Part shown: one piece after another, positions 44,126-54,082 of the stretch | How positions within the stretch are numbered: the stretch's first letter is position 1 | Layout of the letters: each line of letters starts with the position of its first letter | Assembly: GCF_000835495.1 (NCBI RefSeq) | Contig: NW_015622545.1 | Span: 4,046,042-4,110,041 of the forward strand | Length of the DNA stretch: 64,000 bases | Origin: Cladophialophora immunda | Lineage: Eukaryota; Ascomycota; Eurotiomycetes; Chaetothyriales; Herpotrichiellaceae | Direction: 5' to 3' | Notes under the pieces: model-generated | Databases searched by the model: none | Seen by the model: only the letters and a program-made list of their open reading frames with translations | Told to the model about the DNA's origin: nothing | Program-made: the position numbers and the translations under genes

Positions 44126-45853
44126 ATGGTGTCAAACGCAACTCGAGCGGACTACAGTAGGTGGGAAGGTAGCATTGTAGTGCCCCGGTAGGAGCTTTCC
44201 CTCTGAAATTGCAGGTCATGACTAAAACCATTTAGTTTGCGCTCGGTGGGACATTTGAGTCTATTATCCAAGCCGAAGGAATCGAACCGAAGCAGAACAT
44301 ACCGGAGCTCAGTTGAAAATAACTCTATCACTTGGAAATTTGCCCTTTTCCATGACTTTGCTGCAACCCTCAGATCCTGGGTGTTGAAGGCGCAGAGGAT
44401 AGTCCAATCAACGCTTTGCTTCCGCACCAATCCGAAGCCCGACACCATTCAGCTGCTGGTCAACGGGCAACCGCTCAATGCCTTCAAGGACACAGGTTCA
44501 GAAAAGAGCTGTATAGATCATGTGAAAGCTCTCGAGCTTGGTCTGGAGCTTTCCTACGAAACAGATGCACAAGCAAGTTTCCGTCTCCCCAATGGAAAAG
44601 TCATATCATCAGTCGCCGTGACATGGGCCGACTGTTTCCCCGCCGACAATCAACCACATCTCTGCTTTAGAGGTCGGTTTTTTGTCTTTCAAGCACTCCA
44701 TTTCCCTATGATCTTAGGAAATGATCTTCTTGACAAAGCTGGAGAAATAAAGCGGAGTGAGCAGGGCAAGCTTGGGGCTTTTGCATTCTATGCTGCCCTA
44801 GGGAGAAATGCCCGTTACTTAAAAGCCATCCTCGATACAGGAACCGAGGTGAACATGATATCGAAAGAGGCGTTGACCTCTCTGGGTGAGCAGCCGAATT
44901 CCGCACTGGCGGCTCCTTTCTTTATGGCGAATGGCCGGCAGATCGAGTCAATAGGCCAAGTGACACTCAAGTTTTGCTTCCCTGGGGAGCAAGCCTCTCA
45001 GAATGCCAAGTTCGAAGTTTTCGAGAATCTTACAGTGCCTGTCGTGGTTGGTGCAAAACTAGCTGATCAAAGAATAAAATTCCGTTGGGTTTTCCGGCCC
45101 AAGCCATCTGATCCCCTTGTCACGCATGTGGCCAGGAGAGACCATCGTCCAGTGCGTCTCTTCAGGTGCATTGTCAACGGGAAGAGGGAGACGGCCAGTG
45201 CGGACACAGGCTCAGACCTGAATTTAGTCTCCCCTTTAGCGGCCACGAGACTCGCCAACGCCAGTTCGATGGACGAATGCAAGCTCGACATAACCTTGGC
45301 TGACGGATCGAAGGCTGCTATCAACGCCTCTTTCGCAGCTGAATTTTCTCCATATTCTGCTCCGGAAGAGATTACAATGGAGAGATTTTATGTTTTGGAA
45401 GGATTGGCACCTGATATCATCATCTCAAGGACCACTCTGGAAACGATCGGCGCCTTTACGAGGAATCAAGCCTCATTTTTTGAACAACCAGAGAACTCGC
45501 CCCTCTACAATCTGAATGTGGCTGCATACCTATCCAGGCCAGCGGCCAGGTTCTTGCGCTTCTTCAAGACCGGCCGGCGTGCGAGGAGCACGACCGATAC
45601 CTCTTCTTCAAAGCCAACCTTGCAGATCCTTCCGTCACCCTCGGCCACTGACAGCGAGTTTTATTCAACGCTCAAAATAGTCGCTGCATACATGACCAAC
45701 CTTAGAGAAAAGGCAAAGAGAGAAATCGCTCACTTGACTGGAATACAAAGGGCCGTCGCTGAAGACGCGGAAAATTGGAGGATAGACCGTTACGAAGCCG
45801 ACTTGAGAAGGAGGTTAGATGAACGGAGGCAAGCTGCTCGTAGTGGCTCGTAG
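44126..45853 (+). CDS. Protein with three retropepsin-like aspartyl-protease domains
   Basis: Open frame 44237-45853 has no in-frame ATG before the first domain, so a 5' exon is needed. ATG 44126-44160 spliced through 44161-44235 (acceptor TTTAG, branch GACTAA) joins in phase and gives 550 aa; the donor GTGGGA is weak. Three Asp-Thr-Gly signatures occur at about residues 97 (FKDTGSEKS), 212 (ILDTGTEVNMIS) and 335 (SADTGSDLNLVS), spaced 115 and 123 residues, the size of a retropepsin fold. Each is followed by a second hydrophobic-Gly segment: PMILGNDLLD, VPVVVGAKLAD, and a degenerate PDIIISRTTLE lacking Gly. Only the second DTG has the usual hydrophobic residue before Asp. The tail is a charged helix. 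No reverse transcriptase, integrase or gag zinc knuckle is present, so this is a stand-alone cellular protein, not an intact retroelement. Confidence 0.72.
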
Positions 45854-48800
45854 TGGCTCGTAGTGACTCAGGAGTTGAAATTGCTATTGTGCTCAAATGT
45901 TCTCTTATGCAGGCTATAAATGCTGACAAGTTCGTTCTGGCGGTGGTGGGCGATGCCAACGTGCTTGGAATCCTCTCGAGTCCGCCTTGTCACCCAATTG
46001 AAGCCGTCATTGACTGCTTACCTTCGTCATTTCTCAACTTCACAGTAGTTAATCGGGCCTGTGGCTTGACTGAGAATGGTATTGAGGAAAAGCCATCTCC
46101 GTCGAGAAACACAAGAAAGATGATATCTCAGTCGCCTCCACGGGAAGGGTGTTTGCTGTTCTGGGGCGGGACGATACTGCAATTCACCTTGTCTTTTTGA
46201 GAAGGCGCTGACTTAGGAGTTTTTCCGAAGTGAGAGAGGTGATATCTACAGTCTAGTTGCTTGGGCTCCTCAAGGGACTGGCCCTGGCGATGTTTAGGTT
46301 TTGCTTATAGGCTCTGTCGAGGCATTTCTTCTCGTCGATCAAGTGCGAGGTAGCCGCGTAAGGATCTCTTCATTGTACTTAACGCCGTGTTCCATGCAGA
46401 GATGAAGAGCTGGTTCGTGGAGGTTGATGAACAAGGAACCGTGGGATTGTCCTTGGGTCTCTTGTCAAAGTCCTCAACAGCGTATCAAACTTTCCTGATG
46501 ATTGGTGAAGTTCATGCTTGCATGCGTGGTTCTCGAGGCGGTGCCTGGTCCATGCCCCGGGACAAGGATCTGGAGTCGAATGAAATTCAGTGCTGGAGGA
46601 TGAGATTGCCTGCATGCTGTTAACTTTCCAAGGCGGCTCGACTTGTTGTCCTGCACGTCCTGCTTTGCCAGAGGCTGAAGGGAATGGTGCTCCTTTTTCT
46701 GAGGTCGACAGACCCAGCCTCGTCACATATAAGCGCCAGCAGGCGTCATCCCGCCGTGGAAGTCACAAAGGAGCATCCAATTAGGGAGTCGAAGTATATC
46801 CCAGTTGTTGTCGTACTGACGTCAGCGAACCGGGAGAGTTGTGTTATCTTGCTACGTGGGCAGCAGCTTGGCAACGGCGCTTGCGGGTGCAGAGGCTCAA
46901 CGAGATAGTGCTCGCCAAAGGAGCACCAATTTCCTGATGAAGTCGGGTTGGGTCGACGTCGCCAGACCCCATCCATCCTTGTTTCGGCCAGCGTCATCCA
47001 TATCAAAGAGCAGTAGGCAAAGCCAAACACAATCCCATGTGAGAATGTCAGAACGTCCACGTGTCGTGGTGGGCGGGCGGCTAAGAATCCTTTCCTCCTT
47101 TTGCAGAAAGCACATTTGATTTGAGTCGAAGGCACACAAGAGAAAACGTGTCGAATAGAGGGGTGAGAGATTATCGAAGGATTCGCTTCGGATCCCCGAG
47201 CATGTTGGAGGGAGAAAGGAGGTCTAGGCCATCCAGAACCCGAGAGCCCCGATTCAGCATTATCCTGTTGAGCAAAGGAAACGTTAGAACACACCAGTGC
47301 TGAAGGATTCAGTCGCGCGATGATGTCGTGCCCGGCATAGACTTTCCGCGTCAAGCCGTTGCTGATTGTTGGGTCCTGGGGAGCAGCTGGAGCCTCAAGG
47401 TCCGCTGACGTAAAGACATTGGAGCAGTCTGCATATTGTTCATAACGTGCTCCGGAGAAGCATACCAATGACATATCTCGATGGGACTGAAGAAAGTCTT
47501 CAGGATATCCACATGTCGACTTCTGCAAGTCATGAGCTCAGCTCCCCACAAATCGAGCGCTGCGCTTCATGCAAGTGTTTTTTTGAGTCAGTGGCAGGTT
47601 TGGATCGCGATTGGTCAGCCTCCAACGCCGCTCCCTTCCGAGACCAGGGTAACGAACTCATGGTTCATCGACTCGGCCGGGGTGGTCTTGATCGCAAGTG
47701 TTGAGGAAGACCATCATACATCGTCAACCTAGTGGAAGGGGCATGACATCTTCCTCCAACCGAAACGCTCAAATCAAGATTGTTATACGTTCAGTTCCTT
47801 GAATTTCATCACAGACGTTCTGGAGCGGCTCTTCATGAGAATGGAATCCTTCCTCCAGCAGGCACCATGCTGATTGGACGAATCAGATATGACTATCTGA
47901 GACAACTGCAACTTGCTTCAATGCGCAATGACCAGATTGAGGCCATTGGATCCCGAGGGGATTGCGCGCGCTCGAGTATGAAGCAGTCGAAGGAGAAGGG
48001 GATTGAAGAATCTGAGCTGTCCAGTCAGTGAGTGGACATGCCATAGCGCCCAATTGAGGTCAATGACATGATCAATCATCCTTGGGAGATGCCGCGCGCT
48101 CAAGGCTACGAAAGCTGACCAGTCAGCCTTCTGGTGTGCTTCCAAGCTGGAACGAATCATAAACATGACCGAAAGTGTAGAGCAGCCTGCGAGCCCAGCA
48201 ACAGTCCCGAGCAACTGGGACGGCCAGGTGGCCAGCGGCTTGCCAGGGTAATATTAGTAGATAAATGGAAGCTCTGTGCAGGAGCTTTGGGGAGGCCATT
48301 GACCATCTCTCTTTTCCATCTGGACTTCCTCGCTTGTTGACATCTCCCATTTCCCAGCCTGTGGACGGCGTCTCCGACCGCGCTCAGCACGGCACAGTGG
48401 GCATCGTGCAGCAGCACCATCGAAAACAAACTTCTTCACCGGAATACGGCAAGCCCCAGGGCCATCTGGACTCTCAGCTGGGCCCTATCAAGACTCAGCC
48501 CAGCGAGCTGACCACAACGCCGGCCAGTAGAGTCACAGGCAGCAGAGCGCACAGCGAGGGAGCGAGATCCAACATCCAGCTGGCTTGTCGCCTGCAGTTG
48601 TGGTTGCAAGTCACAGCGACAGGGAGCCCTGTCGAATCAGCATTGCTCGTTGCAGGTAGTCGACGCTGCCACTCGCTGAGGCTGGCTCCGCCTCTTTACA
48701 TCCCTGGTCGTCCCTTGTCGTCTCCACCGGCCTCGGCTCCACTTTTTGCCGCCCGGCGGCAACAGGGCCCCTTCTCTCGCTGTTTTAACGCCCGCCCATA

Positions 48801-49388
48801 TCGAACTTCCCACCCACTGACGGGCTTCCCATCTCTCTTCCTTCGCTCTGCCTCGACCTGTCTCTATCCAACCATTCCTCCTCTTGCAACGGCCCACCTG
48901 GAGTCGGGTCAATCGTTGCTTTGTCGTCGGGCGCCTCAGTCACCCACTCTCCTTGCAAACAATCGACCCTCGCACCACCCCCCTCCCGCGCCAGTCCCTC
49001 TCACGGATACCCTTCTGCTACGCGCCAACGAGCCCTCCAGTCGTAGCTCCCTTGCTGCCATCCAGCCGACGACAGAACTACTGCACCTGGCACACGCTCC
49101 GGTGACAGAGCTGGTCTCATCCTGGTCAAGATTTGTGTACCAGTGCAAGAGGAGTTGGCGCTGCTGTGCAAGCTGCTCTCTCCCAGAAATAGATTGCACT
49201 TATTCTACCCGTTGCCTGCCCTGCCTGTCCCATCCACCTCTCTCCCTCCCTTCTCTTCTTCACGGCACGACCCTCTCCTCCCTTCGCTGGTGTCCGTCAG
49301 GCTCTCGACCATCATTTGCCTTTTCGTTGCACATCAACATCAGCCAGCAAGGCCTTCCAAGATCGACTCTCTCGTTGTCGACGTCAAG
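45854..49388. other. 3.5 kb gene-poor region
   Basis: No frame here shows a recognisable domain. The longest, a 260-codon minus-strand frame at 46746-47528, has irregular composition. From 48265 to 49401 a plus-strand frame stays open for 378 codons but is CT-rich and low in charged residues in the latter half, and probably represents the leader and promoter of the gene at 49389. Confidence 0.5.
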
Positions 49389-50210
49389 ATGCCCGCGGTG
49401 ACCAGACCAGTCCTCCCTCCTCTCCAGACCCCAAAGACCGCCTCCTTCCCCTCCGAGATCGTCGCAACCCCGATTTCATGCGTCTCTGCCGTGGTCAAGC
49501 AAGAAAATGCCAATCTGAAGACACCCATTACACCTCCAGTTGCCTACACCGAGTTCCTCAAGGCTCTGACTCCTGTCCTAGCCAGTCCTCCCGTCAGCAG
49601 CGGCCTTCAGAGGTCCATGTCGGATGAGTCGACATGCACAAGGCACTCTTTGATATCCAACGGGTCCACGTCTTCTAGTCTATCCTCCAGCAGAAGCGAA
49701 AGCCACAAGTCGCCATCCAGTTCCGTCCCGCCAACTCCGTACTCTCGCAAGACTCCCACTCACTTGAGGCGGCTGCGGATACCGCATTCTCCAGCGTTCT
49801 CCCCATCCACCTCCGGACCCTCTCCACGGACTGCCATGAGCGGCATGAGCACTGGCACCATCTACTCTCCGTTCTCGCCAGCGGACTGGAACTGCGAGAG
49901 CGCAACCCGACGGTATTTCGAGGCGCCCAGGAGTGCATGTTCGAAGTCTGTCAATGTTCGATCTGTTGTGACGAGGACCGTCACATACAAACGGTCCCCG
50001 CCCCTCGACCCTGCGCCCAAGGGCAAGAAACGCAAAACCGACACTACAGCTATGCCACCGCCACCCAGCGCAAAAGACTTTGCCGGCATCAAAGCAGTTG
50101 ATTTCCCTTCAACGCTGATCGAACCCCACACAACTGTCATGAGTTCGCCTTCTGCGTCTGCCAGCCCCAGTCCAGCGGTAGTCACTCCTCCCCCGACTGC
50201 TGTCGCGTGA
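49389..50210 (+). CDS. Conserved uncharacterised Ser/Pro-rich protein
   Basis: Single exon read from ATG 49389 gives 273 aa. One block looks ordered and family-like: VKQENANLKTPITPPVAY followed by TEFLKALTPVLASP. The rest is Ser/Thr/Pro-rich with SP and TP sites, then RRLRIPHSPAFSPS, then SPADWNCESATRRYFEAP, then a YKRSPPLDPAPKGKKRKTD segment that resembles a nuclear localisation signal. I recall similar proteins in other Pezizomycotina with no assigned function. A nuclear, phosphorylation-rich regulator is a guess from composition. The frame stays open 82 codons upstream of this ATG, but that part is CT-rich leader-like sequence. Confidence 0.68.
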   Translation: MPAVTRPVLPPLQTPKTASFPSEIVATPISCVSAVVKQENANLKTPITPPVAYTEFLKALTPVLASPPVSSGLQRSMSDESTCTRHSLISNGSTSSSLSSSRSESHKSPSSSVPPTPYSRKTPTHLRRLRIPHSPAFSPSTSGPSPRTAMSGMSTGTIYSPFSPADWNCESATRRYFEAPRSACSKSVNVRSVVTRTVTYKRSPPLDPAPKGKKRKTDTTAMPPPPSAKDFAGIKAVDFPSTLIEPHTTVMSSPSASASPSPAVVTPPPTAVA

Positions 50211-53200
50211 GATGATCATCCGGATGGCCTTGGTATGATGGCACATTTAATGGGATTTTCGCAGAGGCTTCACAGATGATGGTTGATCTCTGTGGTCCCC
50301 TGCGAAATGGAATATCACGGGATTTACGACATACTTTGCTATCAGTTTTTATTATACGTGATACCACACTACATGTTTCTGCGAAGGTGCTCGGCGTTTA
50401 AGAAACAGCAAACCAACAGTGAACCGAAGGAGTTGAACTGAGAGGCTGAAGCACGCATTTGGCATCTTCAAACACTGCATGAATGGGATATGGCTGGCTA
50501 TTCTGGGATATTCGACGAGATTTCTTCAATTCGGGAGGTTGGCTACGAGGCGGATACTTTGAAAAGCTCTGAAGATTTTTGGTGGGACACCCATGTTTGA
50601 CTCCGCAGCCGGATCCTGCGGTCAGAGCAGGGCAAAGGATGCTCACAGATCCCGCAAGATTCTGGGCGGAATCCGAGCAAGCCATGCTCTTTCCCGCACA
50701 CTTGGGAAGCAAGACGCAAACCAACCAATAAATGAAACTACCTTGAAAAAGTTTACATTCTGGAGTCGAGTGTTGTCAGCCAGTGCGCGTCCTCCATCGC
50801 GGCCCTCCAGGGCGACGGACGCAGAATAGGCTTCAGAAAACACGTGGCACGAGGATCTCCAGCCGCCAGTCATCACCAGGTGCTCGCAATATGAGTGGAC
50901 CACGAGTGCTGCTCGATCACCGATCCACCTGGGCGGTATGGCCATGGGAGAACTTCGATTCGCTGAGGGTGGTTGCGGGATTACGTAGGAAAGGCTCAGC
51001 GAGCTCTGGAGGAGCTATCGAGCTCTGTACGAATATACTATGTATAACATCCATGAAATCCCCACGGTCAGCCGGGAAGACCGTTTCCATATCCCCATTG
51101 GCAAGATAGCCGCGAACCTCAACGGGGTGGTCGGCCAGTCGGGGCGGTGATGAAGGGGGGGGCTCAACCGGAGAAGGGCTTTTGAGTTCTCTGTACTTTT
51201 GTGGGATAAGAAATCCCCCACAAACAAGCCAAACTCCAAGAAGGACGCCGTATTTGACCGAGAGAAAGTGAGCAAGACAGTTCGTGCCGTCTACGCCGGA
51301 GGGTTCGAGGACACCAGGATTCTCAGGGGGAATTGTCCACGGCACAGGAGAGAGATGGCTCGAGGTTTATGCCATCTTGGGTCCTTGGGTCCTTGACCAA
51401 TGCAGGGGGCTGTTGACGAGGAGTACCTTGGCCGCAGATGTCACAGCGGAAGATACAGTAGTCGAAGCGACGGGGGATCCGGGTGAAGGTCGACTTCGTC
51501 CTTCTCCTGAATCCGAAGTTGGAGGGGGGGGGAGGCAGAAGGGGGCAGCAGCGAGAAAGGGAGAAAGGGAGGGGCGCAAAAGCAGCGAGAGGGCTCGTTG
51601 CGGCGCTGACATCACCCTCGTTCCCTCCTTTGGCAGCTTCTCGCCTGGATTCCAAAATTGCCAACGCACCGGGCTGGGATCAACACGCCTAACGACCAAC
51701 TTCCAGACACCGAGCCTTCTAGCGTGCTTCGAGCTGGCGTCGATTGGATGGTGAGACACGGGAGGAGCCCGGACGCCCCGCTGTACCGCAACGCTGGAAC
51801 TGCGCTAGTGGCAGGAGATTTGTTGATTGGTGTCCGGCCGCAACGTGGAGTGAAGCTTGTCCAGTGGGTCGGGCGCCTACTCGAACACTCGTGGCCAGTC
51901 ATTCCAAACAGGCACTGGAGCCTGTTTGACACCGGTCAGTGCTGCGTCGCCATGATTGGACGATGCCTGAGAAGGCCCTGCCGTTATTTTTAGTTTTATT
52001 TGCCCCCCGAAGAGCGCCCCTCAGCCAATGACGAGAGGGGTTTCCCAATACAACTGTATTTGAGCGGAGCCTCAATGGGCTGTTCTGAACGGGGGCCGGG
52101 CGCTTAATTTCCCCCCTCTGGTCTTCACTGCACCTCCATCTACAATGGACTGTACGTCGCATGAGTATTCACGAGGAGGTCGTCTTAGCGACGTCCTGAA
52201 ATTGCTGTTCGCCACCGTCCATCCACCAGCCAGCAGAGGAAGAAGCAGGAAACATGAGGATGTTGATCCGAGATAGATAGATCGGCAAGTTTGTGTGATC
52301 TGCTCCCTGATAGCAGGCCAGTTACTCGTAGGTACTGTACGGAGTAGTATGTGACATGTCCCGTCCAAGAGGCAAACAGCGCGGGGCATCCCTCTCCCCT
52401 TCCTAGGACCAAATGCATAGCTACTCGTACTGAAGGTGGCTAGGTCACCTAAGATAAGATGCCGGGCAACACAGACGTCCCGCCAGCAAGCTCAGGTCGG
52501 GGGGAGATGAGATGAACTTGTTTTCCCCCAACGCAGCCGAAGCCCAATTTTGTTGTCTCTTTCCCTCTTCACGCACAGGGTCTGTCTACCGACATCATTA
52601 ATTACCCGCTCAGAACAAACCGCATACGGGTAAAGCCTCCTCCAAGCTCCTCCGGGAAAGTCTCCGCCTTTCCTAAAAGCAAGGAAACACGGAAATTTGG
52701 AGAGGACCGTCTCGAATTTGTTCTTGTCGGCGCCCCTGGTCTCTTTTTTCCGTCTGTTGTGCCCGACGCGGCGCGTGTGTGGGCTGGTTGCATGCAAGTG
52801 GGCAGCTGTGCTAGCTGTGGGCAGCTGTGCAGGTGTATATGGGTGTGCTGCACTCGGCGACCAATGACTCCCCTACTAACCGGGCGAGCTTGTAACCCGT
52901 CCAACTCGCGCTCGTACGTGTGGTTGATGCCCTTGTCCTGTTTGCATGAATGGCTGAGAAGTAGCGGATTCCATCCCGCCATGCGAACGCGAGGGTGTTG
53001 AGGTTCAAAGGGGCCAGGCATGCAGACCTATAGTACCTGACCCATCTGTGTACATGATACATGCGCTAAATGTGGCCCAAGGCTGGAATCTCTCGTGCCC
53101 AGCTGCCAGATCCTCCGGACTATCGATATTATGCATATCACCAAGTACAAGGGGGTGGCTGCTTGCTATATCCGTCCATTTCCCCCTTCCAACCCTCTTC

Positions 53201-54082
53201 GACGACCCGTATCAAAAGCCGACTGAAGCGCGCCTACACACTACACTACACCTCAAAAGCATCACCCACCCCTCTACAGGCCTCGCCAACAAGGGGTTTT
53301 CAGAAGCGTGCATGTCGCACATACCGCTTCAGGCCTGGCCTCAAAGTCCGCGTGTGTGCGTCCTGTGCGCCGTGCCATTAATAGATCGCCTTTTTGGCTG
53401 CCCGACTGATCTTGATTTCACGCTGGCCATCGCATGCCGAACCTGGTGACCTGGCTCGAACCAGCCCAAGCCAAGCCGAGATCTTCGCGTGCCATATCCA
53501 CCGTTCCCCAACCTGGCCCCGCTGTGATTGAATGTCGAAATGAGAAAGAGCGTGACTGCAAGGAAATAGTATGCATGGAGTCGTTTCTTTTCCTGAGCCG
53601 CGCCTTGGATGGGTTTCTTCGAGTTCCGGCGGTGGTGCCGCCGAGGATTGCCGTCATATCGGGTTGAGGATCCGGAGAGCCGTCGCAAGAAAAGTTATGG
53701 AGCTTGATGGACGATACTGCGGACAGGGAATGCCCACAAAGGCTTCTCGCTCGCCATGGCGACCTCCTTCCGGATCGATTGAGGTGGAGAGACACCCGTG
53801 CCAAAGACATAGCCACGCCGCTTTGCATTGCCGATGAGTTGACCTCTTCGTGGGCGATATGTCTGTGGTTTGTCTGGATCTGGGAATATATTCTTCAACT
53901 TGGTGCGCTGCACATGCTTGTGACCCAATTGCGGCCTTCTGGACGAACTTAAAGTGCTGCTTGAATCGTCAGAAAGGAAAGCCAAGCTTGTGATCTTCTC
54001 ATTTTGTTGACCGCGACCCCCAGACCAATATTGAATGAGCTGTAAGGAGACATGCACGGCCTCTTGTTGACGCTCTGCTCAA
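50211..54082. other. 3.9 kb gene-poor region
   Basis: The longest stretch without a supported gene. Frames reach 140-156 codons on both strands but lack domain-like segments. Noted elements are a short inverted repeat, AAACAGGC/GCCTGTTT at 51906-51927, a G-rich run near 51521-51550, and a TACGGAGTA motif at 52338-52346. A non-coding transcript or weakly conserved gene could be missed. Confidence 0.45.

Noticed and set aside
44276..44290. GGTTCGATTCC box on the minus strand, a match to a Pol III B box
   Set aside because: The flanking bases do not form a T stem, and it lies inside the retropepsin-like coding frame.
44126..45853. Reading the retropepsin-like gene as an LTR retrotransposon
   Set aside because: No reverse transcriptase, RNase H, integrase, zinc knuckle or flanking long direct repeats are seen.
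46746..47528. 260-codon minus-strand open frame
   Set aside because: Composition is irregular, no domain or membrane pattern is visible, and no splice partner improves it.
51906..51927. Inverted repeat AAACAGGC/GCCTGTTT
   Set aside because: Eight-base arms with a six-base loop occur by chance in sequence of this length; no T run or gene end is linked to it.
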